Origin: Sphingomonas sp. MA1305
Lineage (GTDB): Bacteria; Pseudomonadota; Alphaproteobacteria; Sphingomonadales; Sphingomonadaceae
DNA length: 64,000 nt
NCBI RefSeq assembly: GCF_016107325.1
Contig: NZ_RCVT01000001.1
Location: 558,001 to 622,000, forward strand
Direction: 5' to 3'
The position numbers were made by a program, and so were the translations under genes. The notes under the pieces were generated by a model. That model was given only the letters and a program-made list of their open reading frames with translations, made no database searches and was not told where the DNA came from. Of the stretch, positions 9,121 to 17,812 are shown piece after piece (the stretch's first letter is position 1; the number at the start of each line of letters is the position of its first letter).

Positions 9121-12100
9121 ATGTCGCGCTATTTCATCGATCGCCCGATCTTTGCCTATGTGCTGGCGATCGTCACGATGCTCGCGGGCATCCTGGCGAT
9201 CCGCAGCCTGCCTATCGCGCAGTTTCCGGCCATCGCACCGCCCGCGGTGTCGATCACCGCGACCTATCCGGGCGCGGACGCCCAGACGCTCGAAAATACG
9301 ACGACGCAGATCATCGAGCAGCAGCTGAAGGGCATTGATAACCTTCGCTACTTCTCCTCGTCCTCGTCCTCGGCCGGGCAAGTGACGATCACGCTGACGT
9401 TCGAACAGGGCACCGATCCCGACATCGCGCAGGTGCAGGTGCAGAACAAGCTGCAGGCGGCGACGCCGCTGTTGCCGCAGGAAGTCCAGCGCCAGGGGCT
9501 GATCGTCGCGAAGGCGACGCAGAACTTCCTGATGTTCGTCGGCCTCTATTCGGCGGACGGCAGCCACAATGGTGCCGACCTGTCGGACTATATCGTGTCC
9601 AAGATCCAGGACCCGCTCGCGCGCGTCAACGGCGTCGGCGACACGATCGTGTTCGGCTCGCAATATGCGATGCGCGTTTGGGTCGATCCGCTGAAGCTTA
9701 ACAACTACGCGCTGACCATGGCGGACGTGACCTCCGCGATCACCGCGCAGAACGCGCAGGTGTCCGCCGGCCAGATCGGTGCGCAGCCGGCGCCCAAGGA
9801 GCAGATGCTCAACGCCACCGTGTCGGTGGAGTCGCGACTGACCTCGCCCGAACAATTCGGCGCGATCCGGCTGAAGAGCGGCACCGACGGGGCCGTGGTC
9901 CGGCTGCGCGATGTCGCGCGGGTGGAGATCGGCGCGGAGAATTACGGCTTCCAGTCGGAATGGAACGGCAAGCCCGCCTCCGGCATCGGCATCAAGCTCG
10001 CGCCGGGCGCCAACGCGCTGACCACGGTCACCGCCGTCAAGGAGCGCGTCAACGCCATCGCCAAGCAGTTTCCGTCCGACGTCAAGGTGATCTATCCCTA
10101 TGACACGTCGCCGTTCGTGCGGCTGTCGGTGGAGCAGGTCGTCCATACGCTGATCGAGGCGGTGATCCTCGTCTTCCTCGTCATGTTCCTGTTCCTGCAG
10201 AACTGGCGCGCGACGCTGATCCCGACGATCGCAGTGCCGGTGGTGCTGCTCGGCACCTTCGGCATCCTCGCCGCGGCGGGCTATTCGATCAACACGCTGA
10301 CCCTGTTCGGCATGGTGCTCGCGATCGGCCTGCTGGTCGACGACGCGATCGTCGTCGTCGAGAACGTCGAACGCCTGATCACCACCGAGCATCTGTCGCC
10401 CAAGGAGGCGGCGCGGAAGTCGATGGATGAGATCACCGGCGCGCTGATCGGCATCGCGCTGGTGCTGTCGGCGGTGTTCCTGCCGATGGCGTTCTTCGGC
10501 GGCTCGACCGGCGTCATCTATCGCCAGTTCTCGATCACGATCGTCTCGGCGATGGTGCTGTCGATCGCGGTCGCGCTGATCCTGACGCCGGCGCTATGCG
10601 CGACGATCCTGAAGCCGCACGAGGCCAATAAGGTCGAAGGCAACGGCATTCTTGCCCGCTTCTTCCGTTGGTTCAACGACAAGTTCGAGCGGGGCCAGGT
10701 CCGCTACGAGCATGGCGTGGTGCGGACGGCGCGCAGCTGGAAGCGCTCGATGCTGGTCTATCTGCTGCTCGTGCTGGGCATGGGCTTCCTGTTCATGCGC
10801 CTGCCGACGGGCTTCCTGCCCGACGAGGATCAGGGGATCATGATCGCACTGGTGCAGGGGCCGCCGGGCGCCACCACCGCCCGTACCCAAAAGGGCCTCG
10901 ACACGATCCGCGATCACTTCCTGCAAAAGGAAGGCGGAAACGTCCAGGGTGTCTTCACCGTCAACGGCTTCAGCTTCGCCGGCCAGGGCCAGAACAGCGG
11001 CATCGCCTTTATCCCGCTCAAGCAGTGGGATGAACGCAAGGGCGCGGCCAACAAGGCGCAGGCGATCGCCGGCCGGGCGATGGGAGCCTTGTCGCAGTTC
11101 AAGGACGCGATGATCTTCGCGGTCATCCCGCCCGCCGTGCAGGAGCTCGGCAATGCCACCGGCTTCGACCTGCAACTGGTCGATGAATCCGGTATCGGCC
11201 ATGAAAAGCTGCTTGCCGCGCGCAACATGATGTTGGGCATGGCGATGCAGGACAAGTCGCTGGTCGGCGTGCGTCCCAACGCCCTTGACGACGCGCCGCA
11301 GCTCAAGATCGACGTCGATCAGGACAAGGCGCGTGCGCTCGGCCTCGACCTGTCGACGGTTAACAGCACGATCTCGACCGCTTGGGGCGGCAGCTACGTC
11401 AACGACTTCATCGATCGTGGCCGCGTCAAGCGCGTCTACATCCAGGCCGATGAACCCTACCGCCAGAAGCCCGAGGACGTCGGCGATTTCTACGTCCGCG
11501 GCGACAGCGGCCAGATGGCGCCATTCACCGCTTTCTCGACCCTGTCGTGGAAGCAGGCGCCGGCGCAGCTGACCCGGTACAACGGTCTGCCGTCGATGGA
11601 GCTGCTCGGCGCGCCCGCGCCCGGCGTCTCGTCCGGTGCGGCGATGAAGGCGATGGAGGCGATCCACGCCAAACTGCCGCCGGGCACGGCGCTGGAATGG
11701 ACCGGCCTCAGCTACGAGGAACGTCTGTCGGGCGGCCAGGCGCCGGCACTGTACGGCCTGTCGCTGCTGATCGTCTTCCTCTGCCTCGCCGCGCTATATG
11801 AGAGCTGGTCGGTGCCGATCTCGGTGATGCTGGTGGTGCCGCTCGGCGTGCTTGGCGCGGTGCTCGCCGCGACGCTGACCGGGCTCAACAACGACATCTA
11901 CCTTCAGGTCGGCCTGATCACCACGATCGGCGTGTCGGCGAAGAACGCGATCCTGATCGTCGAATTTGCCGAGGAGAAGATGCGCGACGGGCTGAAGCCG
12001 TTCGACGCGGCGGTGGCGGCGGCGAAGCTGCGCCTCCGGCCGATCCTGATGACCAGCCTCGCCTTTGTCTTCGGCGTGTTGCCGCTGGCGATCTCGACCG

Positions 12101-12333
12101 GGGCTGGCGCGGGCGGCCAGAATGCGATCGGCCGTGCCGTGGTCGGCGGCATGCTGTCGGCGACGATCCTCGCGATCTTCTTCGTGCCGATGTTCTTCGT
12201 CGTGGTCCTGCGCCTGTTCGGTCAGGGCGGCCATGCCGAGCCGGCGGCTCATGACGATCCGCACGGTGCGCCGCCGCACGACGGCGGTGCTCATGACGAA
12301 CCGCAGGGCCGCTCGGCCCCGCAGGGAGCGTAA
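9121..12333 (+). CDS. RND efflux pump inner-membrane transporter (AcrB/MexB-like, HAE1)
   Basis: Proton-driven multidrug exporter of 1070 residues, the usual HAE1 length. [17 protein letters not shown] opens the first transmembrane helix. The two periplasmic porter loops and twelve transmembrane helices follow. The proton-relay region [22 protein letters not shown] in TM4 shows the paired aspartates, and TM10-12 contain [11 protein letters not shown] (the relay lysine falls in SAKNAIL). The C-terminal tail is His/Asp-rich ([17 protein letters not shown]), an unusual hydrophilic extension that might bind metal. Co-transcribed with the adaptor and NodT channel genes. Confidence 0.96.
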   Translation: MSRYFIDRPIFAYVLAIVTMLAGILAIRSLPIAQFPAIAPPAVSITATYPGADAQTLENTTTQIIEQQLKGIDNLRYFSSSSSSAGQVTITLTFEQGTDPDIAQVQVQNKLQAATPLLPQEVQRQGLIVAKATQNFLMFVGLYSADGSHNGADLSDYIVSKIQDPLARVNGVGDTIVFGSQYAMRVWVDPLKLNNYALTMADVTSAITAQNAQVSAGQIGAQPAPKEQMLNATVSVESRLTSPEQFGAIRLKSGTDGAVVRLRDVARVEIGAENYGFQSEWNGKPASGIGIKLAPGANALTTVTAVKERVNAIAKQFPSDVKVIYPYDTSPFVRLSVEQVVHTLIEAVILVFLVMFLFLQNWRATLIPTIAVPVVLLGTFGILAAAGYSINTLTLFGMVLAIGLLVDDAIVVVENVERLITTEHLSPKEAARKSMDEITGALIGIALVLSAVFLPMAFFGGSTGVIYRQFSITIVSAMVLSIAVALILTPALCATILKPHEANKVEGNGILARFFRWFNDKFERGQVRYEHGVVRTARSWKRSMLVYLLLVLGMGFLFMRLPTGFLPDEDQGIMIALVQGPPGATTARTQKGLDTIRDHFLQKEGGNVQGVFTVNGFSFAGQGQNSGIAFIPLKQWDERKGAANKAQAIAGRAMGALSQFKDAMIFAVIPPAVQELGNATGFDLQLVDESGIGHEKLLAARNMMLGMAMQDKSLVGVRPNALDDAPQLKIDVDQDKARALGLDLSTVNSTISTAWGGSYVNDFIDRGRVKRVYIQADEPYRQKPEDVGDFYVRGDSGQMAPFTAFSTLSWKQAPAQLTRYNGLPSMELLGAPAPGVSSGAAMKAMEAIHAKLPPGTALEWTGLSYEERLSGGQAPALYGLSLLIVFLCLAALYESWSVPISVMLVVPLGVLGAVLAATLTGLNNDIYLQVGLITTIGVSAKNAILIVEFAEEKMRDGLKPFDAAVAAAKLRLRPILMTSLAFVFGVLPLAISTGAGAGGQNAIGRAVVGGMLSATILAIFFVPMFFVVVLRLFGQGGHAEPAAHDDPHGAPPHDGGAHDEPQGRSAPQGA

Positions 12334-12338
12334 GTTCG

Positions 12339-13868
12339 ATGACCCGTAAGTCCCTCATCGTGGCGCTGGTGGCGAGCGCGTCGCTCGCCGGCTGCAACAT
12401 GGCGCCGAAATACGTCCGCCCGGCGGGCGCGGTGCCGGCGACGCTGCCGCAGGGCGGCGTCTATCCCGCCGCCGCGACCGACGCCCCCGACGTGACCAAG
12501 ATCGGCTGGCGCAGCTTCTTCACCGATCCGAAGCTGCAACAGGTGATCGCGCTCGGCCTCGACAACAACCGCGACCTGCGCGTCGCGGCGGCCAACGTGT
12601 TGCAGGCCCGCGCCCAATATCGCGTCCAGCGCGCCGATCTGGTGCCGAGCACGACGATCAGCGGCTCCGGCACCTATACCAACAATCTGTTCGGCGCGGC
12701 GAGCACCACAGGTGCCGCGAGCGGATCGGGCACCGGTGGCACCGGCACAGGCGGCACCGGCACCGGCGGGGCCACGGGTGGTACGACCGGTGGTACCGGT
12801 ACGGGGGTCGGCGGCAGCGTCGGCAGCAGCTCCTCGTCCAATCTCCAATTCTATTCGGTCAATGCCGGTTTCTCGGCGTTCGAACTCGATCTGTTCGGCC
12901 GGGTCCGCAACCTCAGCCGCGCCGCGCTGGAGCAATATTTCGCCAGCGAAGAGGCGCAGCGCTCGACGCGGATCAGCCTGATCGCGGAAATCGCCACCGC
13001 CTGGCTGACGCTCGCGTCGGATCAGGACCAGCTGCGCATCTCGCAGGATTCGCTGAAGACGTTCCAGCAGACGCTCGAACTGACCCAGGCGCAGTTCCGC
13101 ATCGGCGTCGCTTCCGAGCTGGAGGCGCGGCAGGCGGAAACCAATTATCAGGCCGCGCGCAACGACATCGCCGCGCTGAAGACGCGGGTTGCGCAGGATC
13201 AGAACGCGCTCAACCTGCTCGTCGGCACCACGGTAACCGCCGATCTGCTGCCCGCCAGCCTGGGGAATGGTGACGCAACCATCCCGACGTTGCCGGCCGG
13301 CGTGTCATCGGAGGTCTTGCTGCGCCGGCCGGACGTGTTGCAGGCGGAGCATCAACTGATCGCGCAGAACGCCAATATCGGTGCGGCGCGTGCCGCGTTG
13401 TTCCCGCGTATCTCGCTGACCGCGACGCTCGGCACGATCAGCACCGCGCTGAGCGGCCTGTTCGGTGGGGGCAGCTTCACCTACACCGGCACGCCGTCGA
13501 TCGGCGTGCCGCTGTTCGACGGCGGGCGCCTGCGCGGCAATCTCGATTATGCCAAGGCCTCGCAGCAGGCGGCGGTCGCCACCTATGAGAAGACGGTGCA
13601 GACCGCCTTCCGCGAGGTCGCCGATGCGCTGGCGCAGCGCGGCACGATTGACGAGCAGGTTTCGGCGCAAACCGCACGCGCCAACGCAGCCGCGGTCGCC
13701 GCGCGTCTCTCCGACGCGCGCTATCGGGCGGGCGTGGAAAGCTTCCTCAACACGCTCGACACCCAGCGCACGTCCTACACGGCGCAGCAGCAGCTCGTCA
13801 CCACCCGGCTGGCGCGGGGCAGCAACCTGATCGAACTGTACCGGTCGCTCGGCGGCGGGCTGCAGTAA
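12339..13868 (+). CDS. RND efflux outer-membrane lipoprotein, NodT/OprM family
   Basis: TolC-like channel lipoprotein of 509 residues completing the tripartite pump. The signal ends at lipobox LAGC (residue 19), followed by NMAPKYVRP. Outer-membrane efflux repeats appear as ELDLFGRVRN and SIGVPLFDGGRLRGNLDYAKA, and LIELYRSLGGGLQ is the family's C-terminal signature. Odd feature: residues about 121-167 are an almost pure Gly/Thr/Ser tract built from GTG-like triplets of residues, inserted where the beta-barrel hairpin would begin. It starts five bases after the pump stop. Confidence 0.94.
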   Translation: MTRKSLIVALVASASLAGCNMAPKYVRPAGAVPATLPQGGVYPAAATDAPDVTKIGWRSFFTDPKLQQVIALGLDNNRDLRVAAANVLQARAQYRVQRADLVPSTTISGSGTYTNNLFGAASTTGAASGSGTGGTGTGGTGTGGATGGTTGGTGTGVGGSVGSSSSSNLQFYSVNAGFSAFELDLFGRVRNLSRAALEQYFASEEAQRSTRISLIAEIATAWLTLASDQDQLRISQDSLKTFQQTLELTQAQFRIGVASELEARQAETNYQAARNDIAALKTRVAQDQNALNLLVGTTVTADLLPASLGNGDATIPTLPAGVSSEVLLRRPDVLQAEHQLIAQNANIGAARAALFPRISLTATLGTISTALSGLFGGGSFTYTGTPSIGVPLFDGGRLRGNLDYAKASQQAAVATYEKTVQTAFREVADALAQRGTIDEQVSAQTARANAAAVAARLSDARYRAGVESFLNTLDTQRTSYTAQQQLVTTRLARGSNLIELYRSLGGGLQ

Positions 13869-14007
13869 TCGCAGACACGTCGGGTGGTGCGCCCACCCGA
13901 CACGGCCGGCTCGCAGCAAGAGAGAGGATCGGCCACGGGCCGATCGTCGCCGACCTCGTATTGGCGACGCTTGAAAAGCTCGCGGCGATCCGGCCTACTC
14001 CGCCGTG

Positions 14008-15012
14008 ATGGGGGTTGAGAACCACGGATCGAATCGTCTGTTCGATCACGATCGGCGGCTGCTCGGTCGCGCGGTCGCCACGAATTTGCGCGGCTGGCAC
14101 GATCGGCTGATCGCTGCGGTGATGCTGGTGTTCGTGCTGGCGCTGGCCCGCCATGCGCTGCTCGACCAACCGGCCGAACGGGCGAGGTGGATCGCCATCG
14201 GAGCCGCCGGTGCGGCGGCATGGGGCATGGAGCGCCTCGTCGCGGAGCGCTTGCGCTTCCACGACGCCGATGGCGTGCTGGCGGCCCTGTCGCTCGATCG
14301 AATTGGTCGCGGTCATTACCGTCTTCGCTGCCACGGCGTCACGCTACTGACGGTCGTGATGGCGATGCTGGTCATCCGGTCGGACCTCGTGATGGCCGCG
14401 GCGCCCGCCTATCTGGGGCTTGCGGCGGCCGGTGTGGCCGTGGCGCGATATCGAGTCCGGCCATGGCATGGGGGCGGCATGACTCCGCGGCAGGCTTTCG
14501 CCTCGCTCTCGCGGCGGCCCCTTGCCGGACTGGCTGCCGCGACGCTGCTGCTCGTCGTCCTGCTGGTGGTCCGTCCCGCCGATATAGGCGCGCAACCCGT
14601 CGAAACCGGTGTCGTCACGCTGGGGCTGGCGGCGTCGCTTACGGCCGTCGATCCGGCCGTCGTGCGATACATGGCGATGGCGGGTCACGGCCTAAGTACC
14701 GTGCTGCGGCGGCAGCTCCCTGCGGCTTTGGTCTTCCTGTGTCTCTCGCCCGTGGCTGCGGGGTTGGCCATGGGGCTGAGCGCGGGAGTCGTGACGGCGC
14801 TGACCGCTTCGGTGCTGTTGCTGATCCTGACGCTGCGTATCCAGGCCTATCGGCTCTACCGCCGGCGGCAGGCGGATATGCTCGTCGCCGTCCTGATCGG
14901 CGTCGTCGCTCTGGTCGCGGTGATGGTCCCGTTCGCCGCGCCGTTCGTCGCGTTGATCAGCCTCTGGCGGATGTCGCGAGGCGCCGCACGCCAGCTTTGG
15001 ATGATCCCATGA
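14008..15012 (+). CDS. Polytopic membrane protein, probable ABC exporter permease
   Basis: A 334-residue integral membrane protein I do not recognise by sequence. About eight hydrophobic segments are visible (for example AAVMLVFVLALA, LLTVVMAMLVI, LAAATLLLVVLLVV, LVAVLIGVVALVAVMVPFA). It contains basic cytoplasmic loops and ends MSRGAARQLWMIP. Its stop overlaps the start of an ABC ATPase gene (ATGA), so the two most likely form one transporter. I chose the ATG at 14008; a GTG one codon earlier is also possible. Substrate and direction are unknown, and the absence of a binding protein favours export. Confidence 0.7.
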   Translation: MGVENHGSNRLFDHDRRLLGRAVATNLRGWHDRLIAAVMLVFVLALARHALLDQPAERARWIAIGAAGAAAWGMERLVAERLRFHDADGVLAALSLDRIGRGHYRLRCHGVTLLTVVMAMLVIRSDLVMAAAPAYLGLAAAGVAVARYRVRPWHGGGMTPRQAFASLSRRPLAGLAAATLLLVVLLVVRPADIGAQPVETGVVTLGLAASLTAVDPAVVRYMAMAGHGLSTVLRRQLPAALVFLCLSPVAAGLAMGLSAGVVTALTASVLLLILTLRIQAYRLYRRRQADMLVAVLIGVVALVAVMVPFAAPFVALISLWRMSRGAARQLWMIP

Positions 15013-15728
15013 TCGCGATTCACCTCGCCGAGGCGATCGTCGCACGGGAGGGGCATAGGGTCGTCCACGGCATCGACCTGTCGGTCGCCCCAGGAACATG
15101 GTTCGGCATCGTTGGCGCGAACGGTTCGGGCAAGACGAGCCTGCTGCGCGCGGTGAGCGGTCGCTTGCCGTTTGTGGGCGGCACCTGCCGGATCGGCGGG
15201 CGCGATCTTACCGACGATCGCGCCGCCCGCGCACGTGCCATCGGCTTCGCACCGCCGGCGGACCGCCTGCCCGATCTGCTGCGGGGCCGGGAGTTGCTCG
15301 ATTACGCTCGCGGTGACGCGCCGCTCGATGCGGCGCGCCTGGCGGATCTGTGGGCGGCGCTCGGGATTCCGGCACTGCTCGATCGCTGGATTGGGGAATG
15401 TTCGGCGGGGATGCGTCAGCGTCTGGCTATCGCCGCCGCCTTCGCGGGAGGGCATCGCTGCATCGTCCTCGACGAACCGTTCAACTGGCTCGATCCAGTC
15501 GCCGCCTATGACGTTCGGCAGGTGCTGCGCCGCATGACCGACGACGGGCTGACGCTCGTCACCGCGCTGCATGATTTGGGCACGCTGGCGGGGGCGTGTG
15601 ACGCGGGTCTGATGCTCGCGAACGGGCGTGTCGCAGCGATGCTGGATCGCGCCGCTTTATGCCAAGCGGCGGACGACCCCCGACAGTTCGAACGCGTGAT
15701 GATCGAACGCTTACGGCGCGGGGGATGA
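15009..15728 (+). CDS. ABC transporter ATP-binding protein
   Basis: A 239-residue ABC ATPase. Walker A is GANGSGKTSL (about 36-45), the Q-loop lies near IGFAPPADRLPDLLRG (glutamine replaced), the signature is CSAGMRQRLAIAAA instead of LSGGQ, Walker B is CIVLDEPFNWLDP, and the switch histidine is in TALHDLG. The loss of the canonical Q-loop glutamine and the GG of the signature make it divergent, but all catalytic residues for ATP hydrolysis are present. It is translationally coupled to the membrane protein upstream (four-base overlap) and ends before a convergent glycosyltransferase gene. Confidence 0.88.
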   Translation: MIAIHLAEAIVAREGHRVVHGIDLSVAPGTWFGIVGANGSGKTSLLRAVSGRLPFVGGTCRIGGRDLTDDRAARARAIGFAPPADRLPDLLRGRELLDYARGDAPLDAARLADLWAALGIPALLDRWIGECSAGMRQRLAIAAAFAGGHRCIVLDEPFNWLDPVAAYDVRQVLRRMTDDGLTLVTALHDLGTLAGACDAGLMLANGRVAAMLDRAALCQAADDPRQFERVMIERLRRGG

Positions 15729-15738
15729 TGCCCTCGTT

Positions 15739-16764
15739 TCAGGCCGCCATGCGCGCGACGAAGCGGATCGGTGCCAGCGCGTGCAGGAATTGCGTGGCAC
15801 TGGCGGTCCAGCTGAACCCCTTGGCATAATCCGCACAGACGGTGCGGTCCTTCGCCAGCGCCGCCGCGATCCCCAGATCGAGCGACGGATCGATCGCCCC
15901 CACGTCCGCCGACAGCACGTCCACCGGACCCGGTGCGGGCAAGGCCGCGACGGGCGTGCCGCAGGCGAGCGCCTCGATCATCACCAGTCCAAAGGTGTCG
16001 GTGCGACTGGGGAAGACGAAGACGTCGGCGCTGCGATAGGCGGCCGCCAGCGCCTCGCCGTAAAGGGCGCCGCGGAAATGCGCCTGCGGGTAACGCGCTG
16101 CCAGGGCATCGCGCGCCGGGCCGTCGCCGACCACGACCTTGCTGCCCGGTTGGTTCGTGGCAAGGAACGCCTCGACGTTCTTTTCTACGGCGACCCGGCC
16201 GACGTAGAGCTGGATCGGCCCCGGCAGGGTCGCCATGACCGGATCGCGCGGCCCGTCCGGCGTGAACAGCGTCAGGTCGACCCCGCGGCCCCAGCGCCGC
16301 AAATGGGTCAGGCCATGGTCGCGCAACACGTCGTCGACCGACGCCGTCGATGTCAGAATGGCCTCCGCCGGCCGATGAAACCAGCGGATATAGCGCCAGA
16401 ACCATTCCGCACTGACGCCGGTGCGGGCTGCCAGATAGTCCGGGAATTGCGTGTGATAGGCGGTGGTGAAGCGCAATCCGCGCGCCAGGCACCAGCGCCG
16501 CGCTGCCAGGCCCAGCGGCCCTTCCGTCGAGATATGGATCGCGTCGGGGTCGAAGGCGCGGATCAGCCGCCCGACGCCGCCGCGTCCGGTCAGCGCCAGC
16601 CGTATTTCCGGATAGGTCGGGCAGGGCAGGGTGGCGAACCGGTCGGGCGAGACGACCATCACCTCATGCCCCATCGCTTCGAGTTCGCGTCGCGTCGCAC
16701 CCAGCGTGCGGACGACGCCGTTCACCTGCGGCTGCCAGGCGTCGGTGATCAGTGCGATGCGCAT
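15739..16764 (-). CDS. GT4-family glycosyltransferase (Agt-like glycolipid synthase candidate)
   Basis: GT-B fold glycosyltransferase of 341 residues. The N-terminus ITDAWQPQVNGVVRTL, the block SPDRFATLPCPTYPEIRLAL and IHISTEGPLGLAARR are characteristic of GT4 enzymes that glycosylate diacylglycerol or phosphatidylinositol. The donor-binding C-domain has YVGRVAVEKNVEAFL and FPSRTDTFGLVMIEALACGTPV with the EX7E motif. It lies seven bases behind a PlcP-like phosphoesterase gene. In Agrobacterium and marine bacteria the pair plcP-agt replaces phospholipids by glycolipids under phosphate limitation, and the adjacent phosphate transporter supports that reading here. An exopolysaccharide or mannosyl role is an alternative. 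Confidence 0.85.
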   Translation of the reverse strand: MRIALITDAWQPQVNGVVRTLGATRRELEAMGHEVMVVSPDRFATLPCPTYPEIRLALTGRGGVGRLIRAFDPDAIHISTEGPLGLAARRWCLARGLRFTTAYHTQFPDYLAARTGVSAEWFWRYIRWFHRPAEAILTSTASVDDVLRDHGLTHLRRWGRGVDLTLFTPDGPRDPVMATLPGPIQLYVGRVAVEKNVEAFLATNQPGSKVVVGDGPARDALAARYPQAHFRGALYGEALAAAYRSADVFVFPSRTDTFGLVMIEALACGTPVAALPAPGPVDVLSADVGAIDPSLDLGIAAALAKDRTVCADYAKGFSWTASATQFLHALAPIRFVARMAA

Positions 16765-16771
16765 CGGGAGT

Positions 16772-17704
16772 TCAGGCGGCGAGGGTGACGCTGCGGGCGG
16801 CGGCGCGATCTGCCGCGGTACGTGCCTCGATCTCGTCGGCCCAGTGCAGCACTTCCATCGTACCGTCGAAATGCTCGACGAGTGCGGTGCAGCCTTCAAC
16901 CCAGTCGCCATCGTTGTAATAGGCGACATCGCCGATCTGGCGGATCTCGGCGGTATGGATATGCCCGCATACCACGCCGTCGACGCCCCGCGAGCCGGCG
17001 GCATGCGCGACCACCTCTTCGAACTTGGAGATGAAGGCGACGGCGTTCTTGACCTTCGCCTTGGCATGTTTCGACAGCGACCAATAGGGGCGGCCGAGCT
17101 TGCGCCGCACCACGTTGGTCCAGCGGTTCAGCGTCATCAGCGCGGTATAGGCGCTGTCGCCGAGCAGCGCGATCCAGCGATGGCCGAGCGTGATCGCATC
17201 GAACTCGTCACCATGGAGCACCAGCAGGCGGCGGCCGTCCGCGGTGCGGTGGATCGCCTTGCGGCGGATCGCGACGCCGCCGAAGTTCATGCCGGCGAAC
17301 TGGCGGAACATCTCGTCGTGATTGCCGGGGATGTAGGTGACCTGCGTGCCGCGCTTGGCCCGCTTGAGCAGCCGCCCGACCACGTCATTGTGGGCCGCCG
17401 GCCAGTAGAAGCGCTTCTTCAGCTGCCAGCCGTCGACGATGTCACCGACCAGATAGAGGATGTCGCTGTCGACATGATCGAGAAAGTCGATCAGCATGTC
17501 CGCATTGCAGCCGCGGGTGCCGAGATGGACGTCGCTGATCCAGATCGTGCGGTAGCGGCGGCGCTGGATCGCGGGCTTGTCCGGGGTGCGATCCGGCGCG
17601 GCTGGGCGGCCCTGGGCCGCGAAGGCCAGGATGGCGGCCCCAAGCTGATCCTGATCCTGATCGAAGGCGGTGGCGAGACGATCGTCGAACATGGCGTCGG
17701 TCAT
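16772..17704 (-). CDS. Metallophosphoesterase of the LpxH-like/PlcP type
   Basis: Calcineurin-like phosphoesterase of 310 residues, usually annotated UDP-2,3-diacylglucosamine diphosphatase-like. The metal ligands are complete: DVHLGTRG (about 58-65), GDIVDGW, GNHDEMF, LHGDEFD and GHIHTAE. The long segment between the third and fourth motifs and the WSLSKHAKAKVK block fit the COG2908 branch that includes rhizobial PlcP, a phospholipase C induced by phosphate starvation, rather than classic LpxH. A GAGGGG ribosome site precedes the ATG. It sits between the Pit transporter and the glycosyltransferase, all on the same strand. Whether it acts on phospholipid or UDP-diacylglucosamine is inference. 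Confidence 0.86.
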   Translation of the reverse strand: MTDAMFDDRLATAFDQDQDQLGAAILAFAAQGRPAAPDRTPDKPAIQRRRYRTIWISDVHLGTRGCNADMLIDFLDHVDSDILYLVGDIVDGWQLKKRFYWPAAHNDVVGRLLKRAKRGTQVTYIPGNHDEMFRQFAGMNFGGVAIRRKAIHRTADGRRLLVLHGDEFDAITLGHRWIALLGDSAYTALMTLNRWTNVVRRKLGRPYWSLSKHAKAKVKNAVAFISKFEEVVAHAAGSRGVDGVVCGHIHTAEIRQIGDVAYYNDGDWVEGCTALVEHFDGTMEVLHWADEIEARTAADRAAARSVTLAA

Positions 17705-17812
17705 GGCGGAACCCCTCGGGGGCTCTCTTCCCCCGCCCAATTCCCATGCACGTCCAGTATGACGCTGCCGTCTCGTTCCGGTTACGGCTTTGTTGCGGCC
17801 GGGCCGTCCGCC

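Noticed and set aside
7918..10392. An open frame of more than 800 codons on the minus strand opposite the efflux adaptor and pump
   Set aside because: It is Arg/His/Asp-rich with no family resemblance and lies antisense to two well-supported genes; long antisense frames are expected at this GC content.
14005..14007. GTG start one codon before the ABC membrane protein ATG
   Set aside because: The ATG immediately following is the simpler start, and both give essentially the same protein.
17759..17787. Possible Pho box before the phosphoesterase gene (on the minus strand CCGTAAC, ACGAGAC, GCGTCAT at 11-base period)
   Set aside because: Middle unit matches the consensus poorly; periodicity alone is too weak to list as a site.
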